From a virus, in IMG/VR virus record IMGVR_UViG_3300020595_000074, positions 1 to 40,262 of that record: a DNA stretch of 40,262 nt; one strand, given 5' to 3'. The notes under the pieces were generated by a model. It made no database searches. It saw nothing but the letters and a program-made list of their open reading frames with translations, and had not been told where the DNA came from. This document shows positions 1-8,598 of the stretch, in pieces. Each line of letters starts with the position of its first letter. The stretch's first letter is position 1. The position numbers and the translations under genes were made by a program.

Positions 1-484
1 CCCTCTGGATCTTATCCATTAGTTTTTCCTCGAGCTCTTTCATAGCGCCACTTTGTGAAACCCTAACACGTTCACGTTGATTTTCAAAGCGAACTTCTGC
101 GTTATCTATCATAGTACGAACCTTGTCCTCTGATTCACGTACCATATCTTCTACACGATCCGTTTGCTTTTCAATGCTAAGAATGTCAGAACGTAATCCA
201 TTTTTGATGTCCCGGCTGTATTCTACAGACTCTTCAACCTTTTCAGATATGCCCGTTACCTTCGCATCCATCACATCCATTGCTTGTTGGTATTCCCCTA
301 AGTCAAGTCCTGCAACTTCCTCGATCTTTTGGTACATGACGAAACCACCGTACAAGCCACCTACGACCGTAGACAAAAACGCCAGTATAGCCATGATTGA
401 ACCAAACGACATCTTCATGCCACCAGTCTTAAACTCACGATCTGCAAGTCCATCAATGTTATTTGCTATCTTGGTAGTATCCAT
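1..484 (-). CDS. Membrane-anchored coiled-coil protein, partial (C-terminus off left edge)
   Basis: The first 161 residues are visible and the frame is still open at position 1, so this is a 5' fragment. A hydrophilic N-terminus of about 25 residues is followed by one hydrophobic segment (around residues 26-48) and then a long charged heptad-like region rich in E, K, V and R that looks like a coiled coil. The topology fits an inner-membrane anchor with a long helical domain, and N-in with a periplasmic coiled coil is possible. The ATG overlaps the stop of the upstream gene as TAATG, so it belongs to the same transcript as the exported-protein cluster. An i-spanin-like lysis role or a virion helical protein are both conceivable; I do not recognise the family. 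Confidence 0.75.
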   Translation of the reverse strand, partial: MDTTKIANNIDGLADREFKTGGMKMSFGSIMAILAFLSTVVGGLYGGFVMYQKIEEVAGLDLGEYQQAMDVMDAKVTGISEKVEESVEYSRDIKNGLRSDILSIEKQTDRVEDMVRESEDKVRTMIDNAEVRFENQRERVRVSQSGAMKELEEKLMDKIQR

Positions 485-882
485 TAGTTTTCAAACTCCA
501 TCTCTCCACCGGCGTTCTGTAGGTTCTTTAGTGCTTCTAGCTCATCGCGTAGTTTTTGTATCTCTAACCTACGTTGCGCTAGCTCTATTTGATAAAGGTC
601 GTCACAGTTAATACGAGCCTTGGGCTTGTCTAATGGAATAACTATCCTTGCGTATACACCTATGTCTTTGCCACGACTGCTAGTATCTAAACCTGATAGC
701 ACACCTGTTACGCCATACTCTAAGTTTACGCCTCCACCGACAGCGTTACTGCACCGTGTACTACCCGTTGAAAACGAATCCGATTGGTAGTTCATTGGCG
801 GGCTTGGCAAAGCAAGCGAAAGAGAGCTGTTGTCGGCCACAACAGAACTTGATAAAACACAAAAAGCTAACGCTAATCTCAT
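484..882 (-). CDS. Exported protein with C-terminal helix, unknown function
   Basis: 132 aa from an ATG that overlaps the previous stop as ATGA; a longer reading from 909 is possible but would put charged residues ahead of the signal peptide. The N-terminus MRLALAFCVLSSSVVA reads as a Sec signal peptide with cleavage after VVA. The mature part has a Ser/Pro-rich start, a Gly-rich beta-like middle (EYGVTGVLSG, DIGVYARIVIPL), two cysteines that could form a disulfide, and a C-terminal charged helix (about residues 95-125) likely to form a coiled coil. It resembles hypothetical proteins I recall next to portal genes in marine phage contigs. Function is unknown; export to the periplasm is the only supported statement. 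Confidence 0.72.
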   Translation of the reverse strand: MRLALAFCVLSSSVVADNSSLSLALPSPPMNYQSDSFSTGSTRCSNAVGGGVNLEYGVTGVLSGLDTSSRGKDIGVYARIVIPLDKPKARINCDDLYQIELAQRRLEIQKLRDELEALKNLQNAGGEMEFEN

Positions 883-1268
883 GCAGGTTCTCCGTCTAGC
901 CTTGAGCATATTGTAGAAGAAACAAGTGTCCTGGATATATTAGTTTTCCTGACCTTTGAGGTTGTACATAGAAAGACTGCTTCGGGTAAATCTCTCTTCC
1001 TTATGTAGACATCAAAAGCTTTATGTTCTTTATAATCAACCTTCATAATTCTATACGGCGTAGAAAAAGGTATAGGCATCCAGTTTAAATCAAATAAATC
1101 GACCTGATAGTAATTTATTTCTTCCCTAGAGTTAAACAAAGACATTTCTACTTTAACTACGTTTTTGACGTGGGACATCTTTACTTCTGGATAAGCAGGC
1201 GTCATTTCGTGCGCGAACGCACTAGAAGCAGCTAACATACCTATTATGAGTAACTTACTTAGCGACAC
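879..1268 (-). CDS. Exported Ig-like, periplasmic-chaperone-like protein
   Basis: 129 aa if translation begins at the GTG at 1268, which places a standard signal peptide (KLLIIGMLAASSAFA) at the N-terminus; this GTG lies 13 nt inside the preceding gene. The open frame extends to 1334, but that extra part is antisense-like and not needed. The mature sequence has alternating beta-strand character with phrases such as VKVEMSLFNSREEINYYQV, FDLNWMPIPF and AFDVYIRKRDL. These resemble the first immunoglobulin-like domain of pilus chaperones (PapD type), but without the second domain. Two or three cysteines lie near the C-terminus. It follows a pilin-like exported protein, so a subunit-chaperone relation is plausible. 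The family assignment is inference from pattern, not a database hit. Confidence 0.6.
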   Translation of the reverse strand: MSLSKLLIIGMLAASSAFAHEMTPAYPEVKMSHVKNVVKVEMSLFNSREEINYYQVDLFDLNWMPIPFSTPYRIMKVDYKEHKAFDVYIRKRDLPEAVFLCTTSKVRKTNISRTLVSSTICSRLDGEPA

Positions 1269-1743
1269 AACTGGCCTGCACAACCGCAGTGTAGTTGCCT
1301 CCGGGAAACGGTTTAGCTGAACCGTACACAGCACTAGAAGCAGTAGAGAACCATGTTGACCCCGCGAGCGTAAGATTAAATATCGAAGTGTTATCTACGA
1401 CTACTTTAGCATCGTTATAAGCGGACATTCCTGACACAGACGTTTGTGTGACCGTCGTACTACCTGTCCACGCTAATGTGTCTGTTAATGTAGGGGAAGA
1501 ACTAAACGATGTTGGATGCGTTATGTTAGCTGTGTAGGAATCCGCAATGGATACATCGTATCTAATTACTGGCAATACGCCCCCGTCAGAAGGAGTAGTG
1601 CTTAACTTACTAGCAATCGGGTTTCCGTATACACCGCTTTTAGTTGTTTGGATAACACATTTGGCTTCTACACTCCCTGTAATATTTACAGTTGCGAAAG
1701 CTGGTAGTGCAACGAGTGAAAGTGTTGCTATTAGATACTTCAT
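1255..1743 (-). CDS. Exported pilin-like beta protein
   Basis: 162 aa. The ATG at 1743 is chosen because GAGG lies 6 nt upstream; the ATG at 1755 overlaps the previous stop (ATGA) and would add four residues. The signal peptide is MKYLIATLSLVALPAFA. The mature protein is small, Thr/Ser/Val/Ala-rich and beta-predicted, with one cysteine near the start (EAKC) and one at the end (QASC), the spacing expected for a disulfide that closes an Ig-like subunit. It has no charged C-terminal tail. This composition resembles fimbrial major subunits and some exported adhesins. It sits directly upstream of the chaperone-like gene. An exported structural subunit is the best guess; a surface-exposed receptor-masking protein is an alternative. 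Confidence 0.62.
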   Translation of the reverse strand: MKYLIATLSLVALPAFATVNITGSVEAKCVIQTTKSGVYGNPIASKLSTTPSDGGVLPVIRYDVSIADSYTANITHPTSFSSSPTLTDTLAWTGSTTVTQTSVSGMSAYNDAKVVVDNTSIFNLTLAGSTWFSTASSAVYGSAKPFPGGNYTAVVQASCVAK

Positions 1744-1751
1744 ATTAAACC

Positions 1752-2624
1752 TCATTTGTTATACTGCATATCGACCATCTTTTCATGCAGAATCTGTTGT
1801 GCCAAATTATTGCGAAGGGCTTTCTTGTTATCAGGTATCTCTGAATCAGCAAGACCAGGGGCATCAGCATACGAACCACCGTTAATAGATGCATTGTAAT
1901 ACATATTAAGATTAGTTTGTTGATTGATAGCCATAATAATCTGATCTTGTCCTTGCGTTTTAAATAGGGTCAACGCATTGGCAGATGCCGTCAGCCCCAT
2001 TTCAATCCTAGTTTCTTCTTCCTCTTCCTCCTCAGAAAGTATTAACTCTCCGTCTTCATCATACTGAAAGTCTGTGTCGGCGTCTATAGCGTCTACAACA
2101 GCGTCATCTTCCAGTGCATCATAGACTTCAATCACAGGAAGAACAGGCATGGGCTTTACATATCCTGGGCAGTTAGGATTGGACTGCGGTTCAAAGCACT
2201 CGTCGATCCTATAGTTATATATAACCACAGCATCTTTGACCGTACCTTTCCCTTCAATGTCAATTGAACCGTCACCCCATTTGGTAGCCGGAATGTTAGA
2301 AAGGGGAAAGGATTTAACAATTGTGTTTCCGGGAACTCCCGACCAGTCGTCGGTTTCTCGAAAGATATAGCCGTCTCCGCTAGCGTTCTTATTTCCAACG
2401 TGGACTTTCATGTCGTCTTCTGGGTTCTTGACCGTGGTGTATCTGTATAAAAGACCGTTTATATCTATACCTGGGATATCAGGCAGGACGGAACTCATCC
2501 CCCAGCTTAATGCTGTGGATGCGGCGTTCCCTGTTGCCCCATAGCTATAGGGATCACAAGAAGAGTAAGAAGGCCAAAGTGCTAATAATAACACTAAGAC
2601 CTGTTTTTGTTTCAACGTTTTCAT
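1752..2624 (-). CDS. Exported protein with acidic central region, unknown function
   Basis: 290 aa. The N-terminus MKTLKQKQVLVLLLALWP followed by SYSSC is a signal peptide. A lipoprotein reading is possible because a cysteine follows the hydrophobic core, but the lipobox is not canonical. The middle contains two nearby cysteines (DECFEP, NPNCPG) and a strongly acidic stretch with a run of seven glutamates around residue 200. The C-terminal third is helical and Gln/Asn-rich. The first 71 nt overlap the end of the upstream gene in another frame, and its stop overlaps the following gene as ATGA. No known fold is recognised. It is the largest member of the exported cluster and could be its scaffold or surface component. 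Confidence 0.7.
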   Translation of the reverse strand: MKTLKQKQVLVLLLALWPSYSSCDPYSYGATGNAASTALSWGMSSVLPDIPGIDINGLLYRYTTVKNPEDDMKVHVGNKNASGDGYIFRETDDWSGVPGNTIVKSFPLSNIPATKWGDGSIDIEGKGTVKDAVVIYNYRIDECFEPQSNPNCPGYVKPMPVLPVIEVYDALEDDAVVDAIDADTDFQYDEDGELILSEEEEEEETRIEMGLTASANALTLFKTQGQDQIIMAINQQTNLNMYYNASINGGSYADAPGLADSEIPDNKKALRNNLAQQILHEKMVDMQYNK

Positions 2625-3108
2625 TGAACATCTTTCTCATTGGATTGTTCTGATCTCTTTGTATTTCTTCTTTGACCGCTTCCATTTCCCATGCCAGTCT
2701 AGCTTTATCGCCTACCAACCCATCCTTGGGGCAGGGCGTCCCCGCGTTAAGCATGGCTTCAAACACTCTTTCGTCCTGACACATGACTGATACAGCAGCA
2801 ACTTTCATGCCCATATCGTACATAGTCTTGGCGTTCTTGAGCTTCTCACAGTTCATATCTCGTACAGTTCTACCCGCTGAAATACCAAGAATTTGTGTCT
2901 GCACCGCCCCCGCGACACCTACAGTACATAGGTCAGAGTTGCTTGCGCTAATCTGCGGAGAAATCGCAGAAGGCGGTGGACTGTTGATGGTAGTGTCCAT
3001 CGAACCATCAGAAGTAATCGTACTGTTTGTGTCAGTTCTGATTGTATCGTCGGCGGATACAACCCCGCCGATCATAATTAGTATCGCAGCTAAAAGACCG
3101 CGGGTCAT
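2554..3108 (-). CDS. Exported protein with C-terminal membrane anchor
   Basis: 184 aa. A clear signal peptide (MTRGLLAAILIMIGGVVSA) precedes a Ser/Thr/Pro-rich linker, then a helical domain with four cysteines (DLCTVG, DMNCEK, VMCQDE, TPCPKD) that could form two disulfides, a charged helix (EMEAVKEEIQRDQ) and a hydrophobic C-terminus (LSVIISTLAFLLFL) able to anchor it in the membrane. The phrase CTVGVAGAVQTQILGIS is one I recall as recurrent in marine phage genes beside portals. The ATG overlaps the portal stop by 4 nt, so it is co-translated with late virion genes. The role is unknown: envelope transit at DNA entry, superinfection exclusion or release are open options. Confidence 0.72.
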   Translation of the reverse strand: MTRGLLAAILIMIGGVVSADDTIRTDTNSTITSDGSMDTTINSPPPSAISPQISASNSDLCTVGVAGAVQTQILGISAGRTVRDMNCEKLKNAKTMYDMGMKVAAVSVMCQDERVFEAMLNAGTPCPKDGLVGDKARLAWEMEAVKEEIQRDQNNPMRKMFNENVETKTGLSVIISTLAFLLFL

Positions 3109-5630
3109 CTTCTTTCCATAGCCTGACGTTGCACGTCAATGCGCTCCCTGTTTACTTCGCTTCTCTCGTCAGCGATCTGTTCTTGGAGTTCTAATCTAGC
3201 GGAGTCAGTAGTAGCCTGCTGTTCTAGCTTCATCTGGTCAAGCTGTAGTTTAGCTTGCTCCATCTGTGCTTTCTGCGAAGCTTCCATCTCCTTGATTGCT
3301 AGCTCCTGCATACGGATAGTTACGAGCGGATCCTGCTCTGCGCCGCCCTCACCTTTGTATGTTAGTAGAGGCATAACCTCTTGTAGCAATTGTGATTCAA
3401 CCTGTGAAACTCGAGCTTCCACCTGATCTGGTGGCATTTGAGACTGTTGCATCTGCTGTTGCAGTTGAGCAATCTGCGACTGCGCCATCTCAGGAAGCAA
3501 TGCTCCTGCTTGAACTAGGTTTGTAATCTGAGCAATCTGTTGTTGTAGCTCTTGCATCTGCGCTTGTTGCATCTGCTGCATCTCCATTTGAACCATAACT
3601 CTGGCTTTCATACTGATGTGTTGGAACACATGACTGAAGATTGCCGCCAGAACTGCCGGTGTTTGTTGTAGTATATCAAGCTCGAGCATAGCCAAGTGAC
3701 TCTGAATATGCGCGTCGTGGTCCTGTTGAGGGAACGCTTGTGGTGTTTTACCACCAATCATAGCCGCATTCTCCGTAGCAGGGTCTTGAGGCATAGGCTC
3801 TGGAGCCGGTGGTAGGATCTCGTCGATATTCTGCACCTCTAATGCTTGATACATTCTTCTGTAAGCGGCATGCAGATTATGCATCTGCGGGTTAGACTGC
3901 GCCAGTTGGAGCTGTGTTTGCGCGAGTGTAACACGTTGCGACATGGAGAAGATGTTTGGGTCTGAGACTGGGAGGACGTCTACCCGAGCATCAAAGTCTT
4001 CTACTTTAACTTGCGCCTGTGCGCCCGCTACTTCGTAGGGGTACATAGGAGGGAGGTTTTCAGAGAAGATACGCGCCAGTAAACGAAACTCTGTTTTCTG
4101 AGCGTAGTGCAATCGTTTGTGAATCGCGGACATAACCTTCATCCCGCGTTCCAACATAGCTACTGTAGTCCCAACAGGAGTCTCCTGACCCATGTCCGAG
4201 ATCTGTTGATCGGCTAATGCAATGAACCGACGTCCGTCATTCACCAGTCCACCTAGTAATTGTGCAAGTGTACCTGATGGTTCCTTATATGGCAGAGGTA
4301 CAATAGCGTCTCTAATGCTTCCTCCTGGGGCGTCAATGTCTCTCCACTCTCCAGGCTGTAATGGCTCATCTGCGTTGCGTACACGCACTCCACGGGCTTT
4401 AAAACCGGCAGGGAGGTTAGCGAGTGTTCCTGCATCGATAAGCTGACGTAGGAGGCTCGTTGCCGCTCTGCCTAAACCACCAATCATGTGGATTAAACCA
4501 AAGCCGTAGAACCCAAGACCAGGCATGAACTTGTAGTGTACGAAGTACTGGCGTTTACGCTTGAAGATATCTTCCATCTCGTAGTTACGACGGATAGCTA
4601 GGATCGAACCAGACGAATCGTCTAGTGTAACGATGTATGGGAGCTTAATACCTGTAGGCTCTTGAGTCTCTGGATCCATGTCCTCGAACCCTTCGAGGTC
4701 TAAATCAACGTGCATTTCCAAGATATTAAGCACATCGTCGCTGTAATTCTTAGATAATCCCTCTAATTCGTTTACCTTCTGGCGGACTTGATCCTCTTCA
4801 ACATCCTCAGATGCAGACAGATCAACGTCACGATACATTCCTGCGTACTGCATTTTCACAACATCGTTGAGATCCATGCGTAAAACGTGGGTTACACGGC
4901 TAGCTGTTGCTAAATCAGATGCAGCGTATGAAACAACAAGGTCTTGTGCCGGAATAAACTTGGCTATAGCGCGTTGTTTCGTTGGATCGAAGTAAACTTT
5001 CTTAAATGTAGAACCTGATAGCGGCAAATAAAACAGCATCTGATCCATATCTGGATCGTACTCTTCCATGATCTCTGTAATCTGGTAGTTCATGAAATCT
5101 TTTACACGTCTAGCCTGCTCTTCGCGCTGACGGTCTTTAAGTCCCAGGACCGCGGTGCGTACTGGTCCGCCCGATGGCAGCAGTTCCTTGTAAGCCTGTG
5201 CTTGGAACTGGGTTACGCTTTCACTAATCATAGGATGCGTAATGCCAGAGGCTCCTTCAAACGGAGTAGAGCGATCTTCCGTCTTGATCCCCAATAGGTC
5301 TAGGCCGTTGGTGTATGCGTCTTCCCATTCAGAACGAGAGGACAAATCATCTTGGTACATGCTGCGAAGATCAGAGGACAATTCGCCCAGAACCCCGTCA
5401 TCTAGGAACTCTGAGAGGTTCGCGTCAAACGGAATAAGATCCTCTTGGCTCAGTCCTTCTAATCCGTTGAAGTCTATAGGCTGAACAGTTGCTCCGCCCA
5501 TCCCGTCTTCTATAATCTCGGCACCCCCTGGAAACTCCATCGGTGCGTCTACTGATACTTCTAGTTCGGGAAGTCCCGCTGTGTCGTCGAGGTCAAGACC
5601 TGATGCGACCATGTTAGGTGGTGTTGCCAT
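3105..5630 (-). CDS. Portal (head-tail connector) protein
   Basis: 841 aa, placed directly after TerL with a one-base TAATG overlap, the usual place for the portal. The N-terminal 130 residues are acidic. The core then contains portal-like phrases: a SRSEWEDAYTNGLDLLGI helix, TPFEGASGITHPMISESV and LPLSGSTFKKVYFDP, followed by DNVK/wing-type beta segments and a stem region near ATSLLRQLIDAG. The last 200 residues are Gln/Met-rich coiled coil (repeated QMQQ and QLQQ) ending in charged helices, which may form a long barrel. It is longer than typical portals of 500-750 aa, and the excess lies in that tail. The family call rests on context plus sequence style. Confidence 0.85.
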   Translation of the reverse strand: MATPPNMVASGLDLDDTAGLPELEVSVDAPMEFPGGAEIIEDGMGGATVQPIDFNGLEGLSQEDLIPFDANLSEFLDDGVLGELSSDLRSMYQDDLSSRSEWEDAYTNGLDLLGIKTEDRSTPFEGASGITHPMISESVTQFQAQAYKELLPSGGPVRTAVLGLKDRQREEQARRVKDFMNYQITEIMEEYDPDMDQMLFYLPLSGSTFKKVYFDPTKQRAIAKFIPAQDLVVSYAASDLATASRVTHVLRMDLNDVVKMQYAGMYRDVDLSASEDVEEDQVRQKVNELEGLSKNYSDDVLNILEMHVDLDLEGFEDMDPETQEPTGIKLPYIVTLDDSSGSILAIRRNYEMEDIFKRKRQYFVHYKFMPGLGFYGFGLIHMIGGLGRAATSLLRQLIDAGTLANLPAGFKARGVRVRNADEPLQPGEWRDIDAPGGSIRDAIVPLPYKEPSGTLAQLLGGLVNDGRRFIALADQQISDMGQETPVGTTVAMLERGMKVMSAIHKRLHYAQKTEFRLLARIFSENLPPMYPYEVAGAQAQVKVEDFDARVDVLPVSDPNIFSMSQRVTLAQTQLQLAQSNPQMHNLHAAYRRMYQALEVQNIDEILPPAPEPMPQDPATENAAMIGGKTPQAFPQQDHDAHIQSHLAMLELDILQQTPAVLAAIFSHVFQHISMKARVMVQMEMQQMQQAQMQELQQQIAQITNLVQAGALLPEMAQSQIAQLQQQMQQSQMPPDQVEARVSQVESQLLQEVMPLLTYKGEGGAEQDPLVTIRMQELAIKEMEASQKAQMEQAKLQLDQMKLEQQATTDSARLELQEQIADERSEVNRERIDVQRQAMERR

Positions 5631-7096
5631 TAATAATACTCCCGTTTACGGGGCCTCCATTCATCGTCTTCTGTGTCTTCTCCGTGAAGAGAGATAAATC
5701 CACCTCGACGGAAACGCATAAGTGCTAGTGTCATACTATCACAATAATCGTCGTTGTCACCATTAGGAAACGAAACAACTTCTTCAATCACTTCGTCTGC
5801 AAATTTCTTGTCGTCTGGTGCCCATACCATTCCCGCTTCAAATAGCGGTGCAACCATGTGCATCCTGGTCACCTTATCACTTCCTTTGCCTGGTGAGAAC
5901 CCCAATGCGGGTATTCCGCGCAATCTAAGTTCGTCAATGAGCGGTGTACCTGTCGCTTTCGCCTCTACCAACACCATATCAGGCTCCCAATACTCGTGTT
6001 CTTCGAAGGCAACCTCCTTGAGTTCGGGGAAATTCCACCGGCCACGCTGTGCATCTAGCAGAATTATGTTGTCTGCGCCGCCTTCTTCCGGTTTGAAGAT
6101 GCCCCACGTTGTAATCGCAGAGTAATCCGCTGTTTCCTTCTTGGAAAACGCTGTATCGTAGGACTGTAGGATGTAATCGATCCTAGGAATCTTCTCTTCT
6201 TCCCACGGATTCCACCATTCGCGCTTAATTATCGCCGATTCGGAGCCTGTGGGGTTCTGTTGCCACTGCGCGTTCCATTTGCCCACGGGCAGAGACGCTT
6301 TGATGGACAATAAGGCGTTCTTTTCCCAGAATTCTGGCCATAACGGCTTGTCACTAGGCAATATAGCAGGAAATTCCACAACTTCCCACTTGTCAGACAT
6401 GACATCACTGCCCTGTTGCGCCAATAATCTACCCGTTAAGTCCTTTTTACCCCATCGGGTCATAACAATTATGATTGCGCCCCCTGGTTGGAGCCGTTGT
6501 CGCGGTCCAGAGGTGTACCATTCGTAGGCATGGTCGAATGCAGTGGAGCTTAACGCATCTTGTTCCGAATGCGGGTCATCAATGACGAGTAAATCCGCAC
6601 CACGACCCGTGATGGCAGCGCCAACACCCGCCGCAAAGTACTCAGCACCCTTGTCCGTGCCCCACGTACCCGCTCCTTTGTTGTCTTCTTTAAGGTTTGT
6701 ATCCGGAAATATAGTCTTGTACTCAGGGTCATCGATCAAATCCCTCACTTTACGACCAAAACGTACCGCCAACTCAGTGTTGTGCGTCGCTTGGATGATT
6801 TTTAATTTAGGGTTTCTACCTAGAAACCAAGCAGGCATCAAGTAGCTTGCAAACTCAGACTTAGAATGCCGCGGAGGCATGTTAATAATCAATCGCTTGA
6901 GCTCTCCTCGTGCAACACGTTCAAGTTTTTCAGCGATGATACGGTGATGTTGCCCTTCAATGAAGTTATCGTACACATGATGGACGAAAGGCATGAAGTT
7001 GTCATGTGCTTGTTCGCGCAAATCTATGCGCTTCTTGGCCTCTGTTAAAGCCAAGATCTCTTTTAATGCTTCCTCTGGGAGGGCTTGTAAGTTCAT
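5630..7096 (-). CDS. terL: Terminase large subunit (packaging ATPase/nuclease)
   Basis: 488 aa. The N-terminal ATPase has a Walker A-like PRHSKS at residues 75-80 and a Walker B VIDDP near 171-175, followed by the coupling motif region (IIIVMTRWGKKDLTGRL). The C-terminal RNase H-like nuclease is marked by SYDTAFSKKETADYS, VEAKATGTPL and the late acidic motif DDYCDSMTLAL. Together they pump DNA into the prohead and cut the concatemer. Unusually, the small subunit is not adjacent but about 6 kb away in a separate minus-strand unit. The gene overlaps the upstream 500-aa gene by 4 nt (ATGA) and shares one base with the portal start. Confidence 0.95.
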   Translation of the reverse strand: MNLQALPEEALKEILALTEAKKRIDLREQAHDNFMPFVHHVYDNFIEGQHHRIIAEKLERVARGELKRLIINMPPRHSKSEFASYLMPAWFLGRNPKLKIIQATHNTELAVRFGRKVRDLIDDPEYKTIFPDTNLKEDNKGAGTWGTDKGAEYFAAGVGAAITGRGADLLVIDDPHSEQDALSSTAFDHAYEWYTSGPRQRLQPGGAIIIVMTRWGKKDLTGRLLAQQGSDVMSDKWEVVEFPAILPSDKPLWPEFWEKNALLSIKASLPVGKWNAQWQQNPTGSESAIIKREWWNPWEEEKIPRIDYILQSYDTAFSKKETADYSAITTWGIFKPEEGGADNIILLDAQRGRWNFPELKEVAFEEHEYWEPDMVLVEAKATGTPLIDELRLRGIPALGFSPGKGSDKVTRMHMVAPLFEAGMVWAPDDKKFADEVIEEVVSFPNGDNDDYCDSMTLALMRFRRGGFISLHGEDTEDDEWRPRKREYY

Positions 7097-8595
7097 GAGC
7101 GCCTAAGTGATGCTAATCCTACCGGTGTTTGTGCTGCAACAGTAATCGGTTGTGCTGTGGGTGTAGGTACTACGAAAGCAGGTTGTTGCCCAGGGACAAG
7201 TGACGGCAATGTAACCGGAGATACACTCGTGTAAGGCGACAATGCAGGGGCTGTATATGTTCCGCCGCCCGTGGTCGGTGCTTCTGGGAACGGTTGTTGG
7301 AACGGATCGAGGACACAGGCGTTTTCTTCGCTGTCAAATATGTATCCTTCTGGGCATGTAGGTTCTTCTGCCCCACCGTCTTCTCCGTCTTCTGCCCCTG
7401 CCCTTTGTCGGTCGTTGTTATCCGAACCATCTAACCGAGAGGGATCTCCCATTTCATAGACTCTAGTGTAGTCTTTCGCTTTTTCCGCATCAACCGTCTC
7501 GTCAAACACTTGAGCCGTATCACTGTGCTCACCCGTGTAATTGATGATATTCCCTGCCGCATCTACACCCAACGCTCCGATAACCTGTCCGTTATCAAAC
7601 ACAGGGACTTGTCGTTCCCCATCTCCGTAGTTTGTAAATACACTGGCCAAGAACCCTGGTTCATACTGACCGGTCAACTTCTCATAGGCACGACGCTGAT
7701 TCATATCCCCTAAGTAATCTAATCCTTGCCCCAATGGTGAAGCCTCAAACATTTTCCCAAGTCCACTGTCCCCAAACCGAGGTTGGTCTAATCTTGCTCC
7801 TAGGTCTTTAACAGCTTGCTCATATTGTTCTTTGCTCATGTTGCCTTTGTTGAGCATATCCACGGCGCGATCTGTCAAATTAGAATCCGTCGCCGTACTC
7901 TGGCCATACGGATCAATAGCTGCCGCAATGTTCTGACGCATCATACGTTCTTGGAAATCTACTTCGTCTTGCAAGTTCCTTGGACTACCAGGCATATTTG
8001 CAGTAGGGTCGTTTTTGAACTGTTCAGCAAACTTATACAAATCTACTTTAGCGTTCGGATCTAACCCTGACGTTATGCCGGCCTTCTTAACAGGGGAAGA
8101 GCCCGCAACCTTAGTCGTTGTGCCAGAACCAAAGCTGAGTGGCGATGTTGCAGAAACTGCCGCAGGTTCTGTGCCAAAAGTTAAGTTTGATGGAACCACG
8201 GGACTAGCTTTTGGAGGAGCCGTAATGTTAAGCTGGCTTTCTCTTCTGCGTAAAACGTCCTCGCCTTCACCTCCAAGATCCTTAGACACCAACTGAATAT
8301 TCTCTAACCGATCAAAAATATCTCTGTTATCATCTTCCGCTGCTCTTGTAGCCGGAGATACAACAGGTGCAGGTCTTGGGGCAGACATCACTGCCGCCGC
8401 TCCTTTGCGATCACTTCTATCTCTAGATGTATTAACTACCGGTGCAGGTGCAGGCTTGGGTGCAGATAAAACAGCCTGGGCTCCTTTGCGATCGGCTCTC
8501 GATCCACCGCCCCCAGATGATGATCCGCCGCCGCCACCAGAATCCCCGCCAAAAGCTATCTGAGGTTTTAAAAATGAAAATAATACGTTATACAT
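7093..8595 (-). CDS. Low-complexity virion-associated protein (500 aa), unknown function
   Basis: The sequence is mostly disordered-looking: a Gly/Ser-rich N-terminus, two copies of a DRKGAxAV(L/M)SAP(K/R)PAP repeat (residues about 35-50 and 62-77), helical middle segments, a small beta region (PVFDNGQVIGALGVDAAGNI), an acidic linker, and a Pro/Thr/Val-rich C-terminus. A short Cys pair CPEGYIFDSEENAC resembles a mini EGF-like loop seen in other marine phage proteins of this position. The ATG is preceded by AGGA at a good distance. It lies between the acyltransferase-like gene and TerL in the late operon, so a virion or assembly role is likely, but no enzymatic motif is visible. Confidence 0.7.
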   Translation of the reverse strand: MYNVLFSFLKPQIAFGGDSGGGGGSSSGGGGSRADRKGAQAVLSAPKPAPAPVVNTSRDRSDRKGAAAVMSAPRPAPVVSPATRAAEDDNRDIFDRLENIQLVSKDLGGEGEDVLRRRESQLNITAPPKASPVVPSNLTFGTEPAAVSATSPLSFGSGTTTKVAGSSPVKKAGITSGLDPNAKVDLYKFAEQFKNDPTANMPGSPRNLQDEVDFQERMMRQNIAAAIDPYGQSTATDSNLTDRAVDMLNKGNMSKEQYEQAVKDLGARLDQPRFGDSGLGKMFEASPLGQGLDYLGDMNQRRAYEKLTGQYEPGFLASVFTNYGDGERQVPVFDNGQVIGALGVDAAGNIINYTGEHSDTAQVFDETVDAEKAKDYTRVYEMGDPSRLDGSDNNDRQRAGAEDGEDGGAEEPTCPEGYIFDSEENACVLDPFQQPFPEAPTTGGGTYTAPALSPYTSVSPVTLPSLVPGQQPAFVVPTPTAQPITVAAQTPVGLASLRRS

Positions 8596-8598
8596 GTC

